Shown here: one piece after another, positions 46,694-58,844 of the stretch
How positions within the stretch are numbered: position 1 is the first letter of the stretch
Layout: each line of letters begins with the position of its first letter
Assembly (NCBI GenBank): GCA_946902985.2
Contig: OX336388.2
Location: 1,213,440,609 to 1,213,504,608 of the forward strand
Source: Meconema thalassinum
Lineage: Eukaryota > Arthropoda > Insecta > Orthoptera > Tettigoniidae
Length of the DNA: 64,000 bases
Reading direction: 5' to 3'
Made by a program: the position numbers and the translations under genes
The notes under the pieces: model-generated
Database searches by the model: none
The model's input: the letters and a program-made list of their open reading frames with translations, nothing else
Told to the model about the DNA's origin: nothing

Positions 46694-47924
46694 AGAGACA
46701 GTCAGGAATACTATCAGGACTTGTGATATGTGCCAACGAGTAAAGCCTAACTCGTATTTAATGAGGCAGAAACCTATACCGCTCTTACCAGAGAAGCCAT
46801 GTCAGCTTCTGGCACTGGACAACTTTGGGCCGCTTCCTAGAGCTAGAAGAGGAAATAGACACATCCTAGTTGCACTAGACGTGTTTTCCAAAATGGTAGT
46901 CCTGTGTCCAATTCAGAAAACTAGTACAAAACAGGTACTTAAGATGCTGAAGGAAAGAATCATTCCTATGTTAGGACAGCCAGAGAACATCTTATCGGAT
47001 CATGGGAGTTGTTTTACCAGCATAGAATTTCGCAGGGAGTTGGAGAATCTGGGCATAAGACAGATTTTGTCCACAGTTCGACACCCGGAGTCGAATTCCG
47101 CAGAAAGAGTTATGAGGGAACTGCAAAAGTACATGAAGATATATTGCTCTACTGAGAACTGGAAATGGATTGACGTACTTGAGATTATTGAATATTGTAT
47201 TAACAATACCGTGCACGAAGCGACAGGAGAGGTGCCAGTGAGCCTACATCTCGATAGAAGACCAGAGAGGCCATGGAATAATGTCATTCGGACACCCATC
47301 GATGCACAACCTGGACGTGAACTGAGGATCCAGAGAACGTTCGAGTATCTCAAGAAACAAGCAGATAGAAGGCAGCGGAGAAACAGGAGGAAACGCTACC
47401 ACAGACCGTTACTCGTAGGGGAATACGTCTTATTGAAGAAACCCGCCAGTTCAGATCCAGAGAGCAGGAAATATAAGAAATTTCAGCATGCTTATCACGG
47501 ACCCTACCTGATTATAAGGGATCTGCAAAATAATGCATATCGGATCAAAAACGAAGCAACAGGTAGAGAAGTTGTTGTAAATGCTGCAAATTTGAAGTTA
47601 TATAGTCCACCAGAGGACTATGAGACAAAAGAGGAGCAAGCATTGTACACCCAAGTGGACGGGGAATCATTACGTATGCACGGAAAGAATCGTGAGAAAA
47701 GCTTGCAGTCTCAGGAAGGGACGGAGCGAAGCGACCAGCTCGCAGACGTAACGGTTACGAAGGGAGAGTGCAGCTGTCGACTGCAGGAACTTTATGACCA
47801 GTTGAGGGAAGCCGCTACCGAGCTAGAGGGGATGAATGAACAATTGCGAAGGCAGAACGAGAGTCTACGAGAAAGCAGACAGAGTGGAATGGGGAACGAG
47901 AAATCCCATTGCCGAGAGCACTGA
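46687..47924 (+). pseudogene. Integrase core and C-terminal region of pol, shifted frame
   Basis: The open frame resumes with the second half of the HHCC finger (CDMC), then the DDE core: ALDNFGPL (D), LSDHGSCF (D) and, 35 residues later, E in HPESNSAERV. The catalytic triad is intact. Downstream are HGPYLIIRDL and a C-terminal tail with a short coiled coil (LQELYDQLREA...LRRQNESLRES). The protein ends at 47924, 95 bp before the 3' LTR. No envelope gene follows. Confidence 0.9.
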
Positions 47925-48006
47925 CCGCTTAAAGTAAATACTGCATGGAGTCGATGCCATCTGAAAGGCCCGAAAAATTCACTTATGAAATGAATTTTCC
48001 GAGCTT

Positions 48007-48019
48007 AGCAGGGGAAAAA
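48007..48019 (+). promoter_or_regulatory. Polypurine tract
   Basis: AGCAGGGGAAAAA directly abuts the 3' LTR; primes plus-strand DNA synthesis in LTR retrotransposons. Confidence 0.75.
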
Positions 48020-51000
48020 TGTGCCCAACTGGCCACGGCAGTCTGGCATCGAACTCAGGTCTCATCAGAAAAGACCAGGCACATGGTTATGCCTAGAGTC
48101 GAACCATTGATCTCTGCGGGGGAGCAATTATTGGGAACCCAAAGAGCAATGAGAGGTATACTGGCATATAAGAATGTAGCGTGATTTCACGATCTATAGG
48201 TGAATATCATAGCAATTTAAGGGAAGAACTGTAGCCAAATGCAAGGAAATATACATTTTCAGAGCATACGAAAGTGAGAGAAGGCCAGTTTGAAGTTTTA
48301 CAAATGACCCTTAGCAAGTGGGCGGAGTAGTCTAGGCGCCTACCGAACTACTTACGTCTGGAGCGGAGAGACAGCTCAGAATTAATGACTCGGGTATCCA
48401 CCGCTTGACAACGGTGCAAGCTATGGCGGGATCGACTGCACATGGAAATTAATTGATTACAGCTAAGTGGATCATTGAAATGCATTGAAATATACACCCA
48501 GGTGAATATATTCACGGAGAGGTAATTTAGGAATGGTTTTTCACCTAAATTAAGGCCTTTATCTCCAAATGAATGCATCACAACCTAACCTACGCTCAAG
48601 AGCATTGACTTAGTGACCAGTCAACGGGGAAGTACCACGATAGCGTGCCCACGCGCTGAACTAAGGCAATTAATTGTAATTAATTGGCCGAAGCGATCGC
48701 CGGCACGCGAATGTTTTTGAAACCTCCACACATAAATAAACAAGATGTAGATGTCATTTCGGCTGAAGAGGTATTATTTCAAGAAAGGAGTCGCTCTCGT
48801 GTGTCCAGTGGACTATTTTGTACGAGAAACCTTTATATATGGGGAGCGAGGCAAGCCAAGCCAGTCTTCTGCAGTTCATCACCAGTCTTCTACAGTACAC
48901 ACGTAACTAAGACGTTGCTAGTAGCGCGCCAAATGTTAAAGTATCAACGCGTCGCCGTTGGAGAACAATAGAAGCAAGTTATAAAAGCTTCATAAATAAT
49001 CATGAAGTGCGTCGAAAGTAAATTATTACAGATATTTACATATTATCTGACGCCAATATAAATTCGCCACAGCGAAAAGGAACTTATAATGTTTTGAACA
49101 GTTCTTATACCGGGAGGTATTGTCAGAATTATATATGACAGCATCATCAGAAACACTACAATGATGGGAGCTTGGAAACCATTGCCACCTAATTTGGATA
49201 GTGAGCTGAACAAGATTGCAGGGAACGAGGATTGAACGTCCGTAAAACGCTGTTAGATTGTCACGGAGACCAGCGGTTGTCATAAATTGCAGCGCATCTC
49301 TGAGATCAGGCGTAGGAGAAGTCCAATTTAAGGATCAGCATGTGAAGTAGTGGATAAATGTATATAAATTGTGAAATAGTGATTTTAAGTGTTCATGTGT
49401 ATAGTGATTAATATGCAGTGTGTTGCAATGATAAAAGCCACTGATAAAAATATGTATATCATGTGGGAAGTGTATGAATCTAAGTGTTGTGTCAAGGATA
49501 ACATGATGGTTTAATTCAGGCGTCATGGTAGCGCTAAAGCCGAGGCGCTGGCACTATCCAGCAAAGAGGAAAAAAGTGAGTACCCATTTTTTATCATGTA
49601 ATTATAACTAAGTAGTTCACCATGTAACGATTTATCACTTTGTGTAAGATGTAATAGTCACTTACTGAACGAGTTTTCACCACTCGTCTTGAATGAAATA
49701 TGGCTTGGAAGGTGATTTGTTTGAGGCCATTGAGGCAAAAATAGTGATGGATGTAACGGTAACGTTAAATAATAATAAATAATATTATGGGTCGGCAAAC
49801 AGTAAAGTAATAGGCATTTTTGGCCTAAATAGTGTTCAAATAGTGTCATGTCTAATGTAAAGATACTGTATTTGGTAAACAGTAAGAGTATAACGTGAAA
49901 TATAAAGAAATACGAGAGCTTTTTCAGTGTCAGTGGAATATGAATGAATATTTGATATGGTCAATCCTTAGGATTATGTTTGAGGACCATTAAAGTAAAG
50001 TAAGCCAGTAAATTTTATTACATTTGTGTTAGGAGCTATGTAAAGCTTTGGCTTAAGAGGTATGAGAGAGAACGCGGGTGCCTTAATAATGGAGTCATAT
50101 ATGTGAAGTATTGTTTGAGCCGCTTGTAAGCGTGCAGAATTAACGTAGAATCCAGTGATTTACGTAATAAATATAGCGGGGACAACTAATATAGCTTGCA
50201 CGTTAGGTGAGAAGTTGGCCAAATCTACGAGTAGTATCGCCCTTGAGCATACGGTATTATTTCGCAGCGAATTGGACAGAGCCTGTCTGTATCCAACGCT
50301 TGCTTGAATTATGCCACTATTGACGTCCGTCGAGACGCTGTGAGCATGTGTGTGTTAATGACCCACCCTGTGAGGTGAGGATCATATTCGTCGTTTAGGA
50401 ACGCAGGTTTCCTTATATTTTATTGACAGCTGCTGGTGAAAATCGTGGATTTTCATTATGATGCGCGTCTAAAGCCACAAGTAGTCACCATTGAACGGCA
50501 AGTCTATCACTAGAATTCCACCCCAGCCATGAATGTTAATTAAGGAGCCAGTTTGAGCCCAAGACACTAAGGATAGATGTTAAATATTTAAATGACTCAA
50601 TTATTTAGGAGCCACACTCAGTGTTACTCCAGTCTGCACTTTGTAAACAAACCTGACCTTGATCTTGACAGAGTGAGAGAGAGGGGAATGGTAGACCATT
50701 TCTGTAGCGGCCATCTTGGAGAGCCGGCTGGAACGAATTTTATTGCCTGCTAAGTGGGAGGAAGGTCGTCCGACCGGTTCCTAGTAAATTAGAGTCACAC
50801 TAGGACACTGAGAAATCTCGATATTTAAATATGCAATTAAGATATGATTATTTTGATGATGCCAAGTGAATTAAACGGTGGGTTGCAACTCACATACGTT
50901 GTTGAATCATAGAAATCAGATAATATTTGGCTCAATTATTCTCTGAGGAGAAAAGCTGAACCAAAATAATGTAGGCATCTTCTTTTAGAGTGCATTTTGC

Positions 51001-51685
51001 CATTCCTGCTAATTTATGCAGACGGGTATGTGTTTTTCCCAGAACATGTCACATTTGTAACAATGATAAGCCCGACAAGACCCAGAAAAACGTTATATGG
51101 TGAAACTATAAAATTAAGTACCACTTTTCCTAAGGCGTTCATATGCATGGAAGGAAGGAAGATGATTCACGCAACACAACAAATATCTGTTAATGATTGC
51201 AGAAAGTAATGAATTCATGTTAAATCAAGGTAAATGCCATAAGAAATGAAATAATGTTTTATTAGTATCATTTTATGTGATATGTGATTTGTGTTATGGT
51301 ACTCCCATTAACTAAAATTGTGTCAGTTGATGAACACTATGAAAACCCATGGAAGTCTGAAAATATCATTGACAGGATGCTAGAATTAGACTTGAGTGCA
51401 GTGTCGCACTATTTTAAGAAGAAAGCTCACAGAATAACCCTATTTTATTTGTGGGAATTAAATGTAAATTGTCCTTTGTTTTGTATTTGTTGTATAGCCA
51501 TTGATTTTAGACCAGTAAATGTGTTATTTTTAGGAATATGTTGTGTATTTCCTGTAGAGTAGTTACCTGGTAGACTCAAGTCCTGAGCATGTGGTCGTAT
51601 GGTGGGCAGGAACGTCCCATACCTCGAAAGACCGTGAGCTAGTTGGGATACGAACACATGGTCCACATGATGACAATCGGGTACA
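48020..51685 (+). repeat. 3' LTR (3,666 bp)
   Basis: Copy of 37521-41186. Differences noted include T/C at 37592/48091 and G/A plus neighbours around 40254-40285. The same TATA box and short shadow ORFs are present. Confidence 0.95.
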
Positions 51686-51689
51686 GTAC
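51686..51689. repeat. Right 4-bp target duplication GTAC
   Basis: Follows the terminal CA of the 3' LTR. Confidence 0.8.
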
Positions 51690-52038
51690 ATATTATTCTA
51701 CTTGATATTACATAAAAATCCCAGCTCTACTTATCATTATCAACTCTAGGCGAAACCGTAAAGGAACTTTGTGAGGCCACGGCTACATTCTTCCAACATT
51801 TTGCCGCGTTTCATTTGGCATCATTCGTTTTACCTCTAAACTGATGCCTCTGATTAGCTGATGTTAGTGTTTATGTTTTTGTTTGTCAGAAGATATTTCT
51901 TGTAACTGAAAGCCTGATTATCTAGAGCAAATTTTGAGTTAATCTTTGTTAATTCATGTTAGGTGCATGGGACATCTTGGTAATCAACCCTCGGGTTACT
52001 CTACTAGTTGAAAATAGTGTCACTAAATTAATATCTCT
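51690..52038. other. No gene recognised
   Basis: AT-rich sequence between the LTR element and a SINE; nothing supported. Confidence 0.5.
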
Positions 52039-52053
52039 ATTACCTTTCAAGTT

Positions 52054-52386
52054 GAAGCCTCCGTGGCTTAGGCGGCAGCACGCCGGCCTCTCACCACTGG
52101 GTCCGTGGTTCAAATCCCGGTCACTCCATGTGAGATCTGTGCTGGACATAATGGAGGCAGACAGGTTTTTCTCCGGGTACTCCGGTTTTCCCTGTCAAAA
52201 TTCCATTCCAGCAACACTCTCCACTATCATTTCATTTCATCTGTCATTCAGTTACTAAGTGCCCCAGAGGAGGGCGTCAGGCCTCGGCAGTCGGCACAGT
52301 TCATATCCTCGCCGCTAGATAGGGGCTTCATTCATTCCATTCCTGACCCGGTCGGAGACTAGAAGCAGGTTGTGGATTTTCATTTC
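52054..52386 (+). mobile_element. tRNA-derived SINE (family B), plus strand, with 15-bp target duplication
   Basis: ATTACCTTTCAAGTT occurs exactly at 52039-52053 and 52387-52401. Head GCCTCCGTGGCTTAGGCGG (A box) and GGTTCAAATCCCGG (B box), body CTCCGGGTACTCCGGTTTTC, tail GTTGTGGATTTTCATTTC. The perfect duplication suggests a fairly recent insertion. Confidence 0.93.
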
Positions 52387-52401
52387 ATTACCTTTCAAGT
52401 T

Positions 52402-52814
52402 AATACATTTTCGTCTAGCGTCTCGTCGCGACTTCGGCGAAAGGTTATAGTTAACGGAGGACTTAAGAGGTTTCCTTTAGAGACCGATATACTACACCCT
52501 ATATAGAGTTGGTGGGGAATAATCAAAAAACCTGGTAACATAACATTCCCCACACCATAATACTCCACCCTCACTCTATTCTCTTTCCGACTCGGCTTGA
52601 TGATCATAAGGGCCGGAATTTTGCCCAGGGAGAAATCTTTTAAGTGTCGGAAAATCGGCTGATACGAGGTTGTCCAATTTAAACACCCTTAAATGTAATT
52701 GGGATGAGCCAGAATGGGTCCCGAGTCCAACATCTTGCGTATTGAAGAATAACTCTAAAACAGCTGTGCTACTCAGCCCGACAACAAACTTATTCTGGAT
52801 ATAAATGAAACACC
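52402..52814. other. No gene recognised
   Basis: Contains 70-92-aa minus-strand frames without recognisable domains. Confidence 0.45.
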
Positions 52815-52824
52815 GGTAAAGTAC

Positions 52825-53160
52825 CGGGTGAGTTAGCCGAGGTCGTTGCGGCATGACTGTTGACAGTCGCTCACATCCGGGAGGCGAGGAGGTTCGAATC
52901 CCCCCGCCGGCAACCTTGAAGATGGTCTTCTGTGGTTTCCCATCTTCCTTCCAGGCAAATGCCGGGGTTGGTCCTTAACTATAGGCCACAGCCGCTACCT
53001 TCCAACTCCTCGACCCTCCCTTCCAACTTTCCTCCCCAACGGTACTTGTAGCTCACCCATTGGGTGTCCGTCTCGAAGCAGCTACAAAACTGGCGAGCCG
53101 AACATGTCCTCGGACACTCCCGGCACTAAAAGCCATACGCTAAAAAAAATATAAAAAAAT
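52825..53160 (+). mobile_element. tRNA-derived SINE (family D), plus strand, with 10-bp target duplication
   Basis: Flanked by GGTAAAGTAC at 52815-52824 and 53161-53170. Head GTGAGTTAGCCGAGGTCGTT (A box) and GGTTCGAATCCCCC (B box). The body contains GGCAAATGCCGGGGTTGG and CTGGCGAGCCGAACATGTCC, and the end is A-rich (CTAAAAAAAATATAAAAAAA). Confidence 0.9.
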
Positions 53161-53204
53161 GGTAAAGTACTACAAGAAATCATAAAAATAATAGAAAACA
53201 GTTT

Positions 53205-53575
53205 TCAAATCATGGCATAGTGACTAGTATTCTTGGATATAACTGTGGAGGTCCTGGTTCGATTCCCGGCTTTGCCAGGATATGTAATTCTGGTCTGAAG
53301 GCTGTAACAGATCAGAACTGAGAAGAAATTGGTTTGATTCCCACCTCAGCCATCCTAGAAGTGGCTTGCCATGGTATTGAACTTCCACTCCAGCAAATGC
53401 TGGGATGGTACCTAAATTAGGGCTACAAACTCAAATCATACTTGCCCAAATTCTAGCCCCAATTACAAATACACACAATAGTAAGCAGAGACAATGGCAC
53501 AGGTTATCAGACAGATTCCACACACACCTATTGTACGAAGCTGCATTACCACGATGCAGGAAATCCCCTAAACAA
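53205..53575 (+). mobile_element. SINE family A, plus strand, near full length
   Basis: Head GGCATAGTGACTAG and CCTGGTTCGATTCCCGGC (B box). The body has TTTGATTCCCACCTCAGCCA, CCACTCCAGCAAATGCTGGG and TGGTACCTAAATTAGGG. The 3' part has ACAAATACACACAATAG, GGTTATCAGACAGATTCCAC and ATTACCACGATGCAGG. It is the best guide to the family's full extent (about 370 bp). Confidence 0.8.
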
Positions 53576-53579
53576 GTAA

Positions 53580-54383
53580 TCTACAACAACAACAACAAAG
53601 GAATGAAGCTTTTTGCTTTACGTGATAGTTAATCATGCGATCATGATCCATGGGACCTCCTTTTCACGTGAAATCCGAACAACAAAGGAATGAGTGATAT
53701 TTAGAACACTATAGGCTTATTCTTTGTGTGTGTCTTTAAGAGCCTGTCAGCTGGGAGAAGCAAGCGAGCAGAGTAATCCGTACGCAAGTGTAGCGGACCG
53801 GACTGTTCACTCACTCTTACCGCTGCTTTCCATACAACCTCAAACGGCGAGGCTTCAGGGAGTCCTGTTCAATTTTAAATGAAGCCTCACGACCACGCTT
53901 CCGACCACACATGAGGTGGTAGGCGGGCCACAGGTTGCCGGACACTGGACCGCATCAACCAGACATGAGCGGGATCACAACTGGACGAACCAAATTGCTC
54001 TGGCATACCTGTGTGGTCTTGATACTATCGTTTGTGCGATCAGCCACCAGACCGTTAAACTAATAGATTCCAAGGACTAGTAGGAGATGTTCAGCCCAGA
54101 GCACTCGACAAAAGACGTATTGCACTATCTTGCATTGGCTACGCGACCACATTGAGGCCCTGTTTCTTGCAGAAAAATACCTGAAGTGGGGAGGGAGAAG
54201 GTGGTTTTTAATATTTTTGGGGCTCCAAGGATTACCGTTAGTTCTCCTTTTGGAATACTTGCTCTCTATTCTGGACCGTGTCATCAATTCTTCAGAGAAT
54301 TTCAAAGAAAGTTATTTCATTTTCTAAGAGAAAATCTGCACTACAGTTTTTTATCATGTATAGATTTGAAGCCACACATTTTT
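53580..54383. other. No gene recognised; SINE-F tail fragment at 53635-53705
   Basis: CATGATCCATGGGACCTCC and TTCACGTGAAATCCGAAC match the tail of the SINE at 2030-2195. The rest has no supported feature. Confidence 0.45.
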
Positions 54384-54399
54384 CAGTGTTGCCTATACA

Positions 54400-54738
54400 A
54401 AATGAAAATCCACAGCCTGCTTCCAGTCGACCGACTGGGTCGGGGAATGGAATGAATGAATGAAGCCCCCTTCTAGCGGCGAGGATATGAACTGAGCCGG
54501 CGGCCGAAGCCTGTCTCACTCCTCTGGGGCAATGATTAAATGAATGACAGATCAAATGAAATGACGGTGCAGAGTGTTGCTGGAATGAAATTGGTGACAG
54601 GGAAAACCGGAGTACCCGGAGAAAAACCTATCTGCCTCCGCTTTGTCCAGCACAAATATCACATGGAGTGACCGGGATTTGAACCACGGTCCCAGTGGTG
54701 AGAGACTGGCGTGCTGCCGCCTGAGCCACGAGGCTCAC
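54400..54738 (-). mobile_element. tRNA-derived SINE (family B), minus strand, with 16-bp target duplication
   Basis: CAGTGTTGCCTATACA at 54384-54399 and CAGTGTTGCCTGTACA at 54739-54754 (one mismatch) flank the element. Same head, body and tail as at 33672-34005 and 52054-52386. Confidence 0.92.
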
Positions 54739-54827
54739 CAGTGTTGCCTGTACACAATTGTTAATTTGTTGCTCTTCAGTCGGTAACACGATTATGACCA
54801 ATGAATGGGCGGGGTACAAGATATAAA

Positions 54828-57800
54828 TCTCTTATATAAAAACAAGTGTCCTGACTGACTGACTGACTGACTCATCATCGCCCAGCCAAAACTATTGAAG
54901 TTAGAATCATGAAATTTTGGGGATATGTTCGTGGTAAGTCGAAAACGCGCACTAAGGAAGGATTTTTGGATGTTCAGGTTCTAAAGGGGTGTTAAGGGGA
55001 TAGACCTGCATTTCATTGAATAACAATATCTCCCGATTGGTTTCATTGGGAGATGTGATACTCGGCATATACACTCATCATTAAAAATAAGAAGACATGT
55101 GTCTGAGGGTTTTTCGATGTGATGTATATTATGAGGTGAAAGGGGTGAAAAGTGGGGGTTGAAGGATTTCTAACGGAGCGTGTATCTCTTAAACGACATA
55201 GGCGAGGAGTTTGAAACTCAGTGGAAAATAATCAGCTTAAAAAATAAGTAAATAGGTGTTTGACCGTTTTTTCATAAATCCAATTTAAGGGGCCAATAGG
55301 GAGGGGTGAAATTCTGCGGGGGGGGGGGGGGAAACAGGAAAGAAAGTGTCCTAACTGATTGACTGACAGACTCACTCATCAAACTCAGGGGAAAAAATGC
55401 TTAAAAATAAGTAAATAGGTGTTCGACAGTCTTTTTCATAAACCCAATTTAAGGGGTTCTTTGGGAGGGGTGAAGTTCTGAAAAAAGGATATTGAGAGAA
55501 AAAGTCCTGACTCACTCACCATTGCCCAGCCAAAATTATTGAAGTTAGACACATGACATTTCGGGGAATATGATCATTGTATGTCGGAACCGTCCACTAA
55601 GGGAGGATTTTCGTATATTCAGGGGGTCTTAAGGGGGTTAAACCTGCATTTCATTGAATACCAATAACTCCCGATTGGTTTCATTGGGGGCATATGAACA
55701 CATACAAAATAAGAAGACATGTGTCTGAGGGTTTTTCGATGTGGTGTATATTATGAGGTGAAAGGGGTGAAAAGTGGGGGTTGAAGGATACCTAACGGAG
55801 CGTGTATCTCTTAAACGACATAGGCGAGGAGTTTTAAACTCAGCGGAAAAAATCAGCTTAAAAGATAAGTAAATAGATGTTCGATCGTTTTCTTTTTCTT
55901 AAATTCAATTTACGGGGCTCATGGGGAGGGATGAAATTCTGGGGGGGGGGACCGGAAAGAAAGTGTCCTAACTGATTGACTCACTCACTCACTCTTCAAA
56001 CTCAGGGAGAGAAAACTGCTTAAATATAAGTAAATAAGTGTTTGACAGTTTATTTTTCATAAATCAAATTTCAGGGGTTCATTGTGAGGGGACAAATTCT
56101 GAAAAAAAATGAAAGAAAATGTCCAGACTCACTCACTCACTCACTCACTCACTCACTCACTCATCGTCCAGCCAAAATTATTGAAGTTAGAAACATGACA
56201 TTTTTGGGATATGTTCGTTGTATGTCAAAACCGTACACTAAGGGAGGATTTTCGGATATTCAGGTTCTAAAGGTGTCTTAATGGGGTTAAACCTGCATTT
56301 TATTGAATAACAATATCTCATGAGTGGTTGCATTTGAGGATGTGATACTCGGCATATAAACTAATCATTAAAAATAAGCAGAAATGTGTCTAAGGGTTAT
56401 TCGATGTGGTGTATATTATAAGGTGAAAGGGGTGAAAAGTGAGGGTTGAAGGATTCCTAACGGAGCGTATCTCTTCAACGACATACGCGAGAAGTTTGAA
56501 ACTCTGCGAAAAAAACAGCTTAAAATAAGTACATCGGTGTTCGACCGTTTTTTTCATAAATTCAATTTAAGGGGCCAATGGGGTGGGGTGAAATTCTAGA
56601 AAAAAAAAGGGAGAGAAAGTGTCCTGACTGACTGACTGACTCACTCACTCATCAAACTCAGAGGAAAAAGACAGCTTCAAATATAAGTTAATAGGTGTTC
56701 GAGCGTTTCTTCATAAATCCAATTTAAGGGGCGCATGGGGAGGGCGTAAAATTCCGGTAAAATAATTGAAAGAAAATGACCTGACTGACTCACTCACTCA
56801 TCATCGCCCAGCGAAAACTATTGAAGTAGGAAAAATTAAATTTTGGGAATATTTTCGCTCTATGTCGCAAACGTCAACTAATGAAGGATTTTTGTTTATT
56901 CGGGTTCTTAAGAGGTGTTAAGGGGGTAAACGTGCATTTCATTGATTAACGATATCTCACGAGTTGTTTCTTTGGGGATGTGATATTCGGCATATAAACT
57001 AATCATTAAAATTAAGCAGACATATGTCTATGGGTTTATCGATGTGGTGTATATTATGAGGTGAAAGGGGTGAAAATTGGGGGTTGAAGGATTTTTAACG
57101 GAGCGTGTATCTCTTAAACGACATAGGCGAGAAGTTTGACATTCAGCGGAAAAAAACAGCTTAAAATATAAGTAAATAGGTGTTCGACCGTTTTTTCATA
57201 AATCCAATTTAAGGGGCCCTTGGCGAGGGGTGAAATTCCGGGGGAAAATAGGAAAGATAGTGTTCTAACTGATTAACTCACTCACTCATCAAGCTCAGGG
57301 GGGGGGGAAGAACAGCTTAAAAAGAAGTAAATAGGTCTTCGGCCGTTTTTTTTAATCATAAATCCAATATAAGGGGTTCATGAGAGGGGTGAAATTCTGA
57401 AAAATAAATGAAAGAAAATGTCCTGACTTACTCACTCACTCATCATCGCCCAGCCAAAATTATTGAAGTTAGAAACATGAAATTTTGGGGTTGTGTTCGT
57501 TGTATGTCGAAAACGTCCACCAAGGGAGGATTTTTGGATATTCATGTTCTAAAGGGGTGTTAAGGGGGGTAGACCTGCATTTAATTGAATAGCAATGTCT
57601 CCCGATTGGTTTCCTTGGGGGATGCGATACTCGGCATATAAACTCATCACTAAGAATAAGAAGACACATGTCTGAGGGTTTTTCGATGAACTGTATATTA
57701 TGAGGTGTATGTGTGAAAAGTGGTGGTTGAAGGATTCCTAACGGAGCAAGTATCTCTTAAATGACAGAGGCATAAATTATGAAACTCAGGGGGAAGAATC

Positions 57801-58125
57801 AGCTTGAAAAATAAGTAAAAAGGTGGTCGATCGTTTTTTTTTCATGAATCCAATTTAAGGGGCCCATGGGGAGGGATGAAATTCTGGAAGAAAACGTCCA
57901 CTAAGGAAGGATTTTTGGATATTCACTCTCATCGACCAACCAAAACTATTAAAGTTAGAAGAATGATATTTTGGGGATATGTTTGTTGGGTGTCGAAAAC
58001 GTCTACTAAGGAGGGATTTTTGGATATTCAGGTTCTAAAAGGGTGTTAACGGGGTTAAACCTGCATTTCATTGAATAAAAATATGACACGACTATGACGC
58101 GAGCGAAGCCGCGGGTACCTGCTAG
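54828..58125 (+). mobile_element. Helitron-like non-autonomous element with tandem internal units
   Basis: Starts TCTCTTATATAA directly after an A and ends GGGTACCTGCTAG directly before a T, the A|TC...CTAG|T layout of Helitrons. A CGCG-AGCGAAGC-CGCG hairpin lies about 10 nt before CTAG. The interior is an array of roughly 4.7 units of about 642 bp (separate entry). No Rep/helicase ORF is present, so it would depend on an autonomous relative. Confidence 0.75.
54845..58070. repeat. Tandem array of units of about 642 bp inside the Helitron-like element
   Basis: The anchor CCCAGCCAAAA(C/T)TATTGAAG recurs at about 54881, 55525, 56167, 56807 and 57449 (steps 644, 642, 640, 642), then a truncated unit near 57937. 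Each unit has two halves, each beginning with GACT/CACT microsatellite runs and containing CTAACGGAGCGTGTATCTC or TTAAGGGGTTC. The tetramer runs vary in length. Confidence 0.92.
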
Positions 58126-58475
58126 TACTGTATGTAATGAAATGACACTCCTGGAAAAGAATTACATGTAGTCTATTAATTAGATTATCACTGCCCCATT
58201 AGCTGTGATAATATAATTAATACATGTGTTTTTGCCAGGGGTATCGTTACATATTTATATATTGTACCCCACCCATGCACAATCGTGTTACCAACTGAAG
58301 AGCTACAAATTAACAAATATTTTATCATACTTATTTCAAAAAGGACTTTTAATCACTTACCCCCTCCCAGCTCGGCTTCACCAATGGACTCCGCGGGGAA
58401 TCATTCCTCTACCGTCACAAGGACGGTGTCTGGTATGGTGGCAGGCCGATCGCCCAGGGTACCGCTAACTTGAGA
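58126..58475. other. No gene recognised
   Basis: AT-rich sequence; an 80-aa and a 62-aa open frame overlap here, neither with a recognisable domain. Confidence 0.45.
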
Positions 58476-58479
58476 CTAA

Positions 58480-58670
58480 TAAAGGAAGGGTCAAGGAAGG
58501 ATATTTTGGAAGGGAGTTGGTCGGGGACATCTTGAAATGAACCAACCTGGCATTTTCCTGGCGGTGAAAATGAAAAACCACGAAAACTATTTTCGAACCC
58601 ACGCTCCCCCGATGCCAGCGAGGCATGAGCCAGCGCCTTACCGCTCTAGGCCACTGTGACCGGTGTGGTT
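58480..58670 (-). mobile_element. tRNA-derived SINE (family E), minus strand
   Basis: Read from 58670 leftward: GGCCTAGAGCGGTAAGGCG (A box) and a GGGTTCGAAAATAG B-box-like stretch, then CATTTTCACCGCCAGG and an AAGGAAGGG-type tail. Only one copy seen in this window. Confidence 0.55.
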
Positions 58671-58844
58671 TTCCACTTAGGCCCATATGATATTTCATAA
58701 ATCATCAATTCTTCAAGATGTTAGTCGTGTCTTTCGCGGGGTTTCACCTAGGAACCCCAAGTCAGACTTTTCAGCGGGCTCTTGGTACTGTGCCACTGGA
58801 TCATGTACTAAGTTGTATAGGCCTATGTGTAAAATGCATCTGTC

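Larger units (their letters stand above)
37521..51685 (+). mobile_element. Full-length Ty3/gypsy-type LTR retrotransposon (14.2 kb)
   Basis: Two 3,666-bp direct LTRs at constant offset 10,499 enclose a leader, a gag-pol reading frame in the order gag, protease, RT, RNase H, integrase, and a polypurine tract. TG...CA ends and a GTAC duplication are present. I counted about 13 substitutions and no indels between the LTRs (roughly 99.6 % identity), so insertion was recent. There is no env-like ORF. The coding region has one in-frame stop (45872) and one frameshift (about 46686). Confidence 0.95.

Noticed and set aside
47925..48184. Small env-like or accessory ORF after integrase
   Set aside because: The 79-aa frame runs across the polypurine tract into the 3' LTR, has no signal peptide or membrane segment, and is explained by LTR sequence.
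54845..58070. CRISPR-like or satellite array
   Set aside because: Units of about 642 bp with no spacer/repeat alternation, in a eukaryotic context with Helitron-type ends.
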